Shown: in pieces, positions 55,171-64,000 of the stretch
Position numbering within the stretch: the stretch's first letter is position 1
Layout: each line of letters starts with the position of its first letter
Assembly: GCF_014839805.1 (NCBI RefSeq)
Contig: NC_051124.1
Span: 1,612,001-1,676,000 of the forward strand
Source of the DNA: Manduca sexta
Lineage: Eukaryota > Arthropoda > Insecta > Lepidoptera > Sphingidae
Direction: 5' to 3'
DNA: 64,000 nucleotides
Program-made: the position numbers and the translations under genes
Notes under the pieces: model-generated
The model's input: the letters and a program-made list of their open reading frames with translations, nothing else
What the model was told of the DNA's origin: nothing
Databases searched by the model: none

Positions 55171-57093
55171 CACGGCGTGTAACTACGACCAAAGCAATTC
55201 ATTTGTTGCATTTCGTAGTATAAAGAAACGAACACTAATGATCTGTCTCCGATCAGTGACTGAACTTTCAACCCTCGCTGTTGAGTTGCAGCGCTGTAAT
55301 GCACAAAAGCCAGTGCAAAAAGCTCCTACCGCTGGTTTAGTGTGGGTGAAGGCGAGTAAAAAGGCTTGGTTCTTTCGGACCACCTTGATAAATGTTGTAT
55401 GCCTGTTATAGGTAAACAATATTTCATGGTGTTCCCTTTGACGCTAATTCTCTTTGTTGGTCATTGTATTCATTTGTTATAAGCTTGACTACGCCTCTGT
55501 CTACCTCTTCGGACTTCAGGGAATCAAAACTTGACCACATTGTGCCTTAATTCATAAAATACCTTCACATTACTCGTGTTTGCTATAATCTTTAACGTCA
55601 ATCTACATCCAAAATTTGTAACATTATTTCCGCTATCCCTTCCGCTTACGCCAAGCCTGTCACCACACCCCCCACCTACCATATAAGAGGCTGGCTTTGT
55701 TGCAAAAGGCTGCCTTTGACGGTACTTGTGCGTTGTTCTTTTGAGCGTGTCACGCTGTTAATTCTTACTTGCGCCATGCAGGTTTTGTGTACCCTGTATT
55801 CCATTTAATGAACCTTGTGTTACAGCTGAGCTGTGAAACGAGATGCTGCGGGTTCTTTTTTGTGTAAAAACAAGTGATCAATATTTTTGTTGTGAAATTT
55901 TTACTTGAAGAATAAAAAAATACGTAGTTGTATTGTTATATATATTCGAATATCAGGCCGGGTAAAATTATACTAGATTTTTCTGGTCAGACACAAGATT
56001 AGTGTGTTGCTCGTCATTTAACAAAAAAAAATGTGGTTCAAAACCATGCAGTTTTTAAAATTAAGTGACATCATTTCGTTGCATAAAAAGCGACCGCAAC
56101 AACAATTTTAAAACACATAAATTGCGTCGTAAATAAAACTAGAAAGGAACAAAATGCTCTAATTTAAGACGACGTAATTAGACTCAAGGCAAAAGGAAAA
56201 ATGTAACCGCGCTGACGGATGCGTTGTCCGTTATAATATTCATTGTTTTTCTTTTTTACCTTTTACTTTTACTCGTATTTTCTTTGCTGTGAACACCTCT
56301 GTCGTCTAATAAAAGATGTTAAATAGATGAGAAACGAATGAAAAGACCTAGTTTTGGATCTTGTACTGAAATATTCCAGATAGATCTAGCTTGCTAAGTT
56401 ATAATGCCTTTGGATCTAACATATTGTTTAGTGCACGCGTCAAACTAAATAAGTAGGTATATATTATATTTACATAAATCTATGATTATAATAGATAATA
56501 TTTATGGTTTACAAAATGATGAAAAGCAAACCTCTACCTTAACCATGGTTGACGCAAAAAGGTTACAGTGTGTAAAACCCACTTTTGTAAAGGAATCTTT
56601 ACACAAAAGGAGAGCCTATAAAAAGTGGCATTCTTAGTTACACTAAAAACTATAAAGGCTTGATTTGCCCATTGGTATGTGACGACTAACCTAAACACAA
56701 TAATACTATGATTTGCCGATAAATGAAAAGATGGCATCTACTCGGACAGAATAAATAACATGCGAGAAACTTGCAGTATATTCAATCACGAAAATTAAGT
56801 CGTCGCGCACTCACCGAAATATTTTGAAACAACTGTTAGTGCAATTTTATTTTCACGACAACATGTCAACGTCTGCGCGACACCTTAGTTACATTGCATG
56901 CGAATGCTTTAGCCGTTGGCCGCATTTCCATCCAATCGGCATTTCAAAGTTCTTCTAGGAAAACCTATAAAAACACTAATTGCAGGAAGTCTTGTTTTAT
57001 TGCCTTGACATTTCGCAACTAGATGGGCAGAGGCGTACTAGAAATAAATTAGAAATGGCCAAATTTACGGACGAACTTAGTCAAATTACATTA
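55171..57093. other. Largest stretch without a recognised repeat
   Basis: Frames of 94 and 78 codons on opposite strands overlap at 55127-55419, and one of 67 codons lies at 56534-56737. None has a recognisable domain or credible splice structure. No RNA gene was seen. Confidence 0.4.
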
Positions 57094-57497
57094 ATACATA
57101 GTTATGTGCCTGCCTCGGTTGCGCAGTTGTAATTGTACACGGTACGAGTACAACTACTGCGTGATGGTCCTGGGTTCGAATCCCGGGTCGGGCCAAAATA
57201 ATTCAAACTGGGTTTTCCATCTTTAAAAAATACTCAGTCGCAGCTCAGAATCGGGAAGTTGGCGGTGTTATACACCCATGTCTCGAAAGCCACGTAAAGC
57301 CGTTGGTTCTGCGCCTGATCTCTCTCCGGTCATATCCAATTGCCGTCTCCGGATTATGGAACAGAGAGTGGCGCACCTGTGTATTGCGCACACACTTGTG
57401 AACTATAATATGTCCTGCGTACTTGGCTGATCTCCGTTGAGATTGGCCGCCGTGGCCGAAATTCCATTAGGAAGGAATCAATCATACATAGTCATGT
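57094..57497 (+). mobile_element. SINE-C with 14-bp target-site duplication
   Basis: The element at 57108-57483 is flanked by ATACATAGTTATGT (57094-57107) and ATACATAGTCATGT (57484-57497). The tRNA-like head TGCCTCGGTTGCGCAGTTGT has B-box GGGTTCGAATCCCGG. The body differs from SINE-B (ACTCAGTCGCAGCTCAG, AAGTTGGCGGTGTTATACAC, GGAACAGAGAGTGGCGCACC, GGCTGATCTCCGTTGAG) and ends GAAATTCCATTAGGAAGGAA. Confidence 0.85.
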
Positions 57498-58584
57498 ACC
57501 GCTAATGTTATATTTGATTTTGAGTAGTAATATTACCTCTTTGGTTTTGAAGCTACGTGTGTGAGAGGTCTTGGGTTCAAATGACAAGTCAGGCAACATT
57601 GTGTATCTCCTACAGTTCGCTAGAGACTAGATCTTTCAAAGCGGATTAATGTCAGACATGGAGGCTTTGTTATCTAGATGACATGAAAAGACAAATTTAT
57701 AAACCCTTTAACCGATTCATTTTTAGGTATCGCTGAAATTTAAACTTGCGGAACAATGCCTTTTTTAGCTTTATGAATGAATGGAATTCATGCATGGATG
57801 GTTTTTACTCATTCTGTAAAACAGTGCCTATAAAAAATCTCTAAGTTTATTGTTCATGGCATAGGTGTAGCCAGTAAAGCGATTTTAGGTTTAAGAGCGT
57901 CCCCCCCCCCTTCCCTTCCCCGGGTTAATAAAACTTGCTTACACTCGTTTTTCATATTTTATTAGTCCTTAAAACATTTTTTTTTTAATTAAGAAGAATA
58001 CTTGTAGTTGGTTTCAAATTGTCACTAGATGGCGTTATTTTTTTATTTCGATCATAACAAAAACAAATCAGTCGAAGCAATAAACTGTAACGTTTAACTA
58101 TTATTATTTTATTTTATAAATAATATCGTGGGAAGTAAGTACCTACCTCATTATATCTAAAAAATCTGAGAAATAAATTTAAAATATTTTGATCCTCACA
58201 ACCGACAACACTTGATTCTTGACTTATTTTAAAATAATAATTGGCTCCCAAAACAATTACATAGGTTCATCAATTTATTCCTTTAAGTCTTATCATATCG
58301 TATGCTTCGCACTGTGTGGGGTCTGTATTCTGTAACATATTGCAACTTTTAACGTATTTTAGGACTGGTCGACGGCATTTCAATTTCCTTGAAGACGCGT
58401 GTTTGACAAACTACTAGAGAAATATAAAGGTTGATAGTTTTGTTTCAGTAAAATGCAAATTCACATCTTTGTCTACATTTTATACTAGACTTTATGTTAA
58501 GTACAATGAAGTCCCAATATTATGACTAAGTTAGACGCTGACTCAAGCATCCCTAGAAATATTTCCGTATTTTTTTTTATCATT
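57498..58584. other. Eroded tRNA-like head and a C10 run, otherwise unassigned
   Basis: 57545-57595 (AGCTACGTGTGTGAGAGGTC then TGGGTTCAAATGACAAG) looks like a tRNA-type head. A run of ten C is at 57901-57910. No gene was seen. Confidence 0.4.
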
Positions 58585-58690
58585 GGCATGGCAAAGTGTC
58601 CTCACCACACCTGATGGTAAGTGATAAGAAGCATGTCGGCCGGTAAGAAATTATCATCCCCGACGGTCGGCACAGTTATGCCAGCTTAAT
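58585..58690 (+). repeat. Family E fragment
   Basis: GGCATGGCAAAGTGTCCTCA, CACACCTGATGGTAAGTG and GACGGTCGGCACAGTTATGC. Confidence 0.58.
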
Positions 58691-59366
58691 TGCTTTTAAA
58701 CGTTCCGCTTGAAGGACCCTTAGTAGTAGGAAGGAGAAAGCACTGGCAAAATGTTCCACAACGTAATGGTACGCCACAAATATGAATTACTGAAACTTTC
58801 TGCACTTCCATCGACCGATACTTAATGAAAACCCGTCAAACTGAGTCACCATGGGTTTTCACGTCTGTAGCCAGACGGGTAAAAAAATGAAGGTACCCAC
58901 CCTCCCATCAGCATAATTACTTTATACGTTCATTAGGATGCATATAAGCTAGACCATTAGCAACCTTTTAATAATTTTGCTGCAAGAATTAGGTTTTTCG
59001 GGTACATAATAGTATATACGCAAGTTACCGATGCACGTATATAGATACTTTTTTCATATCTATCTACCTAGGTATTATATCGCAAAACTGTCAGTTCACT
59101 ACGTGTTATCTACTCAAATTTATCAGCATTACCTTCAATTTAACAATAGCACTTTAGTTTTTATAAAACAATATCTACCTACCTATACAGTGTAGCAAAA
59201 ACATAATATTTCCATTATTATTCCAGACGTCTTCACGAAAAAACATGAACAATGAATAAGAAAACGAGGCCAGATAACACACAAACTTAAATTTTGTACA
59301 TTTTTCTGTGAGCTCTCTTTTATTAAAATGTAAATTGAAAGAAAACAATGTGTTCGAGAGATTTAA
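58691..59366. other. No feature recognised
   Basis: AT-rich sequence without coding or shared repeat signal. Confidence 0.4.
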
Positions 59367-59370
59367 TTAA

Positions 59371-59718
59371 GGTGGTAGCTTAAGGTCCATTTTCATACAT
59401 TTTGTTTCGGCTTTAATCTGGGTAACTAAACAAGTATTGGCAAGTAAAGAATTTAAATTCACGTCTAGTTAGTGATTAGTTCTCGCAGTTGAAAGAAAAA
59501 CGTAAAAATAATTAATAATCGGCCTTTAAAATTTAATATGACGAAATTTTAAAGGCAGAAATATCCATGATTATTAATTATTTTTACATTTTTCTTTCAA
59601 CTGCGAGAACTAATCACTAACTAGACGTGAATTTAAATTCTTTACTTGCCAATACTTGTTTAGTTACCCAGATTAAAGCCGAAACAAAATGTATGAAAAT
59701 GGACCTTGAGCTACCACC
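59371..59718. mobile_element. 348-bp fold-back element with 150-bp arms and TTAA flanks
   Basis: The left arm (59371-59520) and right arm (59569-59718) are inverted copies with about two mismatches. The ends are GGTGGTAGC and GCTACCACC. TTAA lies directly outside each end (59367-59370 and 59719-59722), consistent with a TTAA target duplication as used by piggyBac-type elements. The 48-base spacer contains a further inverted pair CCTTTAAAATTT/AAATTTTAAAGG, so almost the whole element can fold on itself. It has no coding capacity and no second copy in this window. Confidence 0.88.
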
Positions 59719-59722
59719 TTAA

Positions 59723-60035
59723 GTTAAAAAACACTCAAGGCACTATGTTTAAACTGCCTTGTGTTGAAACGGTTTGAAAAAGGAATTATTAAAAAACCTA
59801 AACAAACCTAAGTATCTCGCACACCAATAACACTTATATTAAGTGTTTTTATTTTTAAAGCATATTCGTAACACGTGGCCCCTCACAAAAACGCGGCAAC
59901 TCACAATTTGTGCAATGATTGTAATAAAGCTGAATGCGTGCCATGTGGTCATTCTCGGTCATGACAAATTCCGCTAACTTCGTTCACATCTGCCGTCCCT
60001 CTCGCACACGCGGGTTTCTTCACGCATTTTGTTTG
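59723..60035. other. Upstream flank of a putative promoter
   Basis: Composition shifts from AT-rich to GC/CpG-richer at about 59870 (ACACGTGGCC, CGCACACGCGGG). No coding frame or repeat was seen. Confidence 0.4.
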
Positions 60036-60039
60036 ACCT

Positions 60040-60096
60040 TTCTCTCTCTCTAGCACGCTCTTCAGTACGCGACAGCACATTGTGTGTAACGGTTGT
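60040..60096 (+). promoter_or_regulatory. TATA-less core promoter: CT repeat, initiator, downstream element
   Basis: CTCTCTCTCT (about 60041-60051) is a GAGA-type site 13-24 bases upstream of TCAGT (60062-60066), the arthropod initiator. With its A (60064) as +1, positions +28 to +33 (60091-60096) are GGTTGT, an exact match to the DPE consensus RGWYVT at the required spacing. The preceding AACGG (60088-60092) fits the end of the MTE. No TATA box lies at -30. The start site is inferred from these motifs only. Confidence 0.6.
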
Positions 60097-60347
60097 GTCG
60101 TATCACTCCGCGATACACGTCACACAACTTTCGTAAAAAAACGTCGTAAGCAATTTTTTTTAGTGTTTTTCGTACAAACTACTGCAGTGTCGGTGCGAAA
60201 GTTGAAAACTTTTTGCGAGTGTTGGTGTGTTTGTTTCATATTGCGTGAAAGAAATTATATTGTTTTAGTGCATTTTTGGAATATTGCAAAGAGCAGGTAG
60301 TGAGCGCGTCGGCTTGGCGCGAAGAAAGTGGATTTTCGCTGAGGTTA
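60064..60347 (+). other. Putative non-coding 5' exon
   Basis: From the predicted start to about 60347 there is no ATG in any frame, although several would be expected by chance at this composition; ATG depletion is typical of 5' untranslated exons. Possible donor sites are AGCAG|GTAGTG (60296) and CTGAG|GTTAGT (about 60342). The first ATG (60387) lies beyond both. A 72-codon frame here starts with GTG and is not a real protein. Coding exons were not found to the right and would lie outside the window. Confidence 0.45.
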
Positions 60348-61239
60348 GTACATTTTTGTTGCTTATCAGTGCGTTTTGTGTTGAATATGTGACGTTTTAC
60401 GTGATATATTACGATTGATTGTATGTTCTTTATCGTTATCAGAACGAATCGTATCGATTGTGCCGCGGTGGGTGCTTGACTGTTTGCACAACTGCACGTA
60501 GCCTATTTGTTTGGAATAAAATTATCACTAAGTAAAATAACCTGAATTTTGGGTCAACGCAATATTTTAGTTAGTGTAATTTCGCAATTGTATTATGAAT
60601 ATTCTTGCTTTGTTTACCATTTGCGGTTAAGTAGGGATTGGTGATATGTCAATACAATAGTAGGTATAATCGAACAATAATAAAGTTGCTACTAGAATTT
60701 CATTTTAGTTTCCTTTGCCTTTTATTAAAAAAAAGAACTTAATTCCTCATTACAAATGGCTTGTAACATTCTGTCTACTCCCAGAAAATACAAAAACGAA
60801 TTTGCCAATTCAAGCCAGCACATTTCCTAAGGTAAAACACATAATCCAAGGTCTTGAAAATTCAAGGTTGACGTAATCAGATAGATACCTAAACATTCGC
60901 TAACGAGTCGGCAGGGCAAAAAACGTGACAATAATAACTATGGCCAATTTATTTATCTACCTACCTTTTTGTGGAATTCAAAGAAAAAATTTACTAATAA
61001 ATACGATAATTTCTGAAAAGCTTTGAACGTTAAAAGTAAAAAGAAAAAGGTTCTTAGACTAGGTTGTTTTGTAACAAAATTAGGTATTCACAGTTTGATT
61101 ATTATTCTGAGGAACGACAAATATAGGTAAACAAATATGTATGTATGCAGGTAGGTACCTCATTTATTTACTTATTAAATACTAAACATCTAAAACTACA
61201 TCGTATAACGAACTATGTAGTTACCTAATAAATTATAAA
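60348..61239. other. Putative first-intron sequence
   Basis: AT-rich. CCAAGGTCT (60846-60854) and TCAAGGTTG (60862-60870) resemble FTZ-F1-type nuclear receptor half-sites; weak. Otherwise nothing. Confidence 0.35.
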
Positions 61240-61365
61240 CTCCGCCCCGCCATGTCCCCGCCGTGACCATGAAGGCTGCAGTCTTCGAAAAAAACATAAA
61301 AAAATGCGATAAAATCCGAAAAACAGTTTTAGTTCGATGTCTAACATTCGCGTAAACATAAATCA
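61240..61365 (-). repeat. Family G fragment
   Basis: GACCATGAAGGCTGCAGTCT, TGCGATAAAATCCGAAAAAC and GATGTCTAACATTCGCGTAA are the inverse of the family G end and centre. Confidence 0.65.
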
Positions 61366-61402
61366 TTATATTATAAACTTACATTTTAAAACGTGCTATG
61401 TA

Positions 61403-61594
61403 ATCTTTAACGGTGAAGGAAACCATCGCGAGGAAACCTGCATACCTTAGAAGTTCTCTAAAAGAATTTTGAGAGTACGTAAAGTCTACCAATCCACATT
61501 AGGCAAGCGTGGTGGACTAAGGCCTAATCCCTCTCAGTAGTAGAGAAGTCCCGTACCAAGCAGTGGAAGTAATACAGAGCTGATATTATTATGT
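61403..61594 (+). mobile_element. SINE-A, 5'-truncated
   Basis: It starts at TCTTTAACGGTGAAGGAAAC and keeps the 3' half: CGTGGTGGACTAAGGCCTAA, CCCTCTCAGTAGTAGAG, AATACAGAGCTGATATTATT. Confidence 0.72.
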
Positions 61595-61831
61595 AATATT
61601 TAAACATTGAGTGCTTATTTATTTTTTAAGGTTTTACGTGGTCATTGAACCGCAGTATGACGTAATAATGTACCTATTATGTATTAATAACAGAAGGTCT
61701 CCCTAGCTTAGGGATTCTATTAAATGCTAGAATGACTTGTATCCGGCATATGCGGGAAGGGACATGTGTGACCATAAATAGTGGTTACAAATTACATAGT
61801 TACTTTCTTAGGTAAATAGTTTAAGATACAT

Positions 61832-61945
61832 CTTTAACCCGAAAGATTAGGCAGAGATGCAACGAGTACACCCATATTTGGTTCTAGTATCCGTCCTATG
61901 ATATGACAGGGGTTAGATTTTATATTGGGTACTAATCCCAATTCA
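61832..61945 (-). repeat. SINE-B 3' part, eroded
   Basis: TTAACCCGAAAGATTAGGCA, GAGATGCAACGAGTACACCC and TATCCGTCCTATGATATGAC: the complement of the end of the body. Confidence 0.5.
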
Positions 61946-62427
61946 GGCAACTTAGGTACCTATATATTTTTTTAATATCAGCATAGGTAAATTAAAGCTA
62001 TCATCGAATCCAGAACACAACGTCCTCAACCCTTTGAGTAGTAGAAAGGTTCAGTATTGTATAGTGTAGTATTGAATATCGCCTCATGTAGTTGAAGCGA
62101 TAATAATTAAATTTCTATGTCGTAATTATGATCAAAATATTTTCCAAGTCTTGTTACAATAGTTTACAATCTTATACTTTTAACACTCCCGCTTCAGCAC
62201 TACCAACAATATACAAACTTCAATGTTGGCAGCACTGCAAATGGTCAGCCAAACCTCGTACGATCGCAAATTATCTGAGACAAATAGGCAAAAAATTCTA
62301 AATAAAATACGTGACTAGCCAATAGTATGATTTGATTCGGCCATTATTTTTGGCTGCGTCATGTGGGAAGTTATATTAACATGGACTTTATTGTATCATA
62401 CGAAGGTTTAACATAAAATAAGTTTTT
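61946..62427. other. No feature recognised
   Basis: AT-rich, no signal. Confidence 0.4.
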
Positions 62428-62719
62428 TTTATTGCTTTTAATGACGGAACGAGCCTGCCGTTCGCCTGATTGTAAGCGATACGACCGCCCGTAAACAGTA
62501 GAAACACCATCCAACATCTTGAATTACAAAGTACTTGGTATTCACTGCGCTCGCCATCCTGAGACATGAGATGTTAAGTTTTATTATGTCCAGTAATTGC
62601 ACTGGCTACAATGTCCTTCAAACCGGAACACAACAGTGATTACAAACTGCTGCTTGGCGGCAGAAATAGACATAGCGGTGGTACCTACCCAGGCGGACTC
62701 TCACATATGAGAGACCTCT
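62428..62719 (-). mobile_element. Family D retroposon, full length
   Basis: The complement runs from GGTCTCTCATATGTGAGAGT through AAGGACATTGTAGCCAGTG and ATGGCGAGCGCAGTGAATAC to CGCTTACAATCAGGCGAACG, GGCAGGCTCGTTCCGTCATT and an A-rich tail. A 74-codon frame crossing it is incidental. Confidence 0.8.
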
Positions 62720-63589
62720 ACAAAAGAAGTATGCTAGCGTCAGTTATTTTTCATAGGAGATTAAATTTGCTCACAGCTCTGTTTGCTTTAACGCCCGATT
62801 TCAAAATAAATATCCATTCTCCGGAGATCTATTAAATAATATAACTCAGAGATAGATTCTAATTTTAAATATTTTTTCATAAATCCTAACTAAAAACTTT
62901 AAATCTATTCAATTTATTGCTATTTAAGAAGCTACAAACACATATTTATGCTTAAAATAGACATTTCGGATTTGAACCCGCGACCTTTAGTTTCGCACGA
63001 CGTTCCCCACAGCGCTAGAGGTCGTCATAATGTCAACTCTAAATCACACGACATGCACAATTGGTATTTATTCGCATTTATACTGTCATGTTAAAACCGG
63101 AAGATGTGATAAAAACTATTTAATTACTTTCATCAATGGTCCATGAAGTTCGGGATTCGATTCCCTATTCGGTAACCGGTACTGCTACTCACGCGAGTGC
63201 GGCATACATTGTCTCACAATGGCTATATTTTGACGTAAGAACATAGTAAGAAGAACTTGTACTAAAGTACTCTGCCTATCTTTTCTAATGCAGTCGTGAA
63301 CTTAATATATAAGTTTATTCCCCTTTCTATCCTTGACCCACGTACGGAATAAATATGAATTTCTCATCTATTCCTAATAGCCATCATTTCCATACAAAAA
63401 TAATTTGTATGTAATGCCTTCCATACATTTTTGGGTCGGTGAACTCAGCTATAAAACTACATACATATTTCTGTTTCTAATTTAATTAATATTTGGAAAT
63501 TGTAGCTTCATAAATCGTCTGATTTTTTTCTATTTAAAATATATTATTAGCTGTTATATTAAAAACCCTTCCAAAAAAGGTATGCTAAT
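62720..63589. other. Two eroded tRNA-like heads, otherwise unassigned
   Basis: 62970-63030 (GGATTTGAACCCGCGACC, inverted B-box) and 63140-63190 (GTTCGGGATTCGATTCCC, plus orientation) look like SINE heads. No gene was seen. Confidence 0.4.
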
Positions 63590-63775
63590 GATTTTTGTTT
63601 ACGCGAATGTTAGGCATTGAAATACTATTTTGCTGATTTTATAACGGTTGTTATTATTTTCTCTCGATGTTTCGAAGGTTTTCCAGCCGTCGTGGTACCG
63701 GGGCGTACTAAAAAAATAGTAATATAAAAGTCGCAATAAAATCCGCAAAAAAGTTTTATTTTAAGAAATGCTAAA
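63590..63775 (+). repeat. Family G, both arms present
   Basis: TTTACGCGAATGTTAGGCAT and ATTTTGCTGATTTTATAACG at the left; GTCGCAATAAAATCCGCAAA and AAGTTTTATTTTAAGAAATG at the right. The GC-rich centre is GATGTTTCGAAGGTTTTCCA, then CGTCGTGGTACCGGGGCG. Confidence 0.65.
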
Positions 63776-63907
63776 TTATAATACTTTCTTATGTTGGGAC
63801 ACAGAGGAGGTTGGGTTCGATTCGCAGGTTGAGAAATACAAACTGTATTAATGAAGACTTATACCCTAACGGTGTGAGGTTATTCACCTATAACATATAA
63901 CAGAAAA

Positions 63908-64000
63908 GACATTGTAGCCAGTGTAACTACTGCACATAATAAGACTTAACATCTCATGTCTCAGGATGGCGAGCGCAGTTGAATACCCAATACTTTGTAA
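63908..64000 (+). mobile_element. Family D retroposon, 5'-truncated and cut by the window edge
   Basis: AAGACATTGTAGCCAGTGTA, ATAATAAGACTTAACATCTC and ATGGCGAGCGCAGTTGAATA. It continues past the right edge. Confidence 0.75.

Noticed and set aside
57108..57190. Possible functional tRNA gene (A-box and B-box present)
   Set aside because: It does not fold into a complete cloverleaf and continues into a SINE-C body with a target-site duplication around the whole element.
60082..60300. 72-codon plus-strand frame in the putative 5' exon
   Set aside because: It starts with GTG; the segment contains no ATG at all, which fits untranslated sequence better.
1..64000. Bacterial operons, CRISPR arrays, defence systems or viral genes
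   Set aside because: No long uninterrupted coding frames, no regularly spaced repeats and no viral protein motifs were seen; the gene structure and repeats are those of an insect nuclear genome.

Overview
The window looks like AT-rich, repeat-laden nuclear DNA of a lepidopteran insect, probably a butterfly. I base this on SINE, Helitron and MITE families I recognise as lepidopteran, insect-type tRNA genes, an intron-containing MADF-BESS gene and a Drosophila-type Inr+DPE promoter. The species call is inference; no database was searched. I see no operons, CRISPR arrays or bacterial genes.

Only a few genes can be supported. (1) Four sequence-identical tRNA-Arg(TCG) genes at 19.3, 31.6, 36.0 (minus strand) and 39.8 kb. 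(2) A two-exon minus-strand gene at 47.6-49.5 kb encoding a 225-residue MADF-BESS protein; the exons join in phase across a 1.13-kb intron that carries a retroposon. (3) A TATA-less core promoter (CT repeat, TCAGT initiator, exactly spaced GGTTGT downstream element) at 60.04-60.10 kb, followed by an ATG-free putative 5' exon on the plus strand. Its coding exons would lie beyond the right edge.

The rest is intergenic or intronic DNA built from dispersed repeats. I use these working names: HelA and HelB (short Helitron-like elements, TC...CTAG, A/T insertion); SINE-A, SINE-B (Metulj-like) and SINE-C (tRNA-type heads; SINE-C shares the SINE-B head on another body); D (retroposon with A-rich tail); E (unclassified); G (fold-back element with TTTACGCGAATGTTA ends); I (two-copy repeat); RTE-type LINE ends with (GAT)n tails; a CR1/Jockey-like LINE C-terminus; and several MITEs. 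Target-site duplications show that individual copies were real insertions, and several are nested: SINE-B in HelB (7.7 kb), RTE in E (26.6 kb), a MITE in SINE-A (29.7 kb), a G element in a tandem duplication (20.4 kb).

The most unusual structures are a 348-bp fold-back with 150-bp arms flanked by TTAA 345 bp upstream of the predicted start site (59.4 kb), and a 44-bp near-perfect hairpin made by inversion of a SINE fragment (22.0 kb). I found no convincing new multi-gene system. Open frames outside the MADF-BESS gene are mostly chance frames through repeats.
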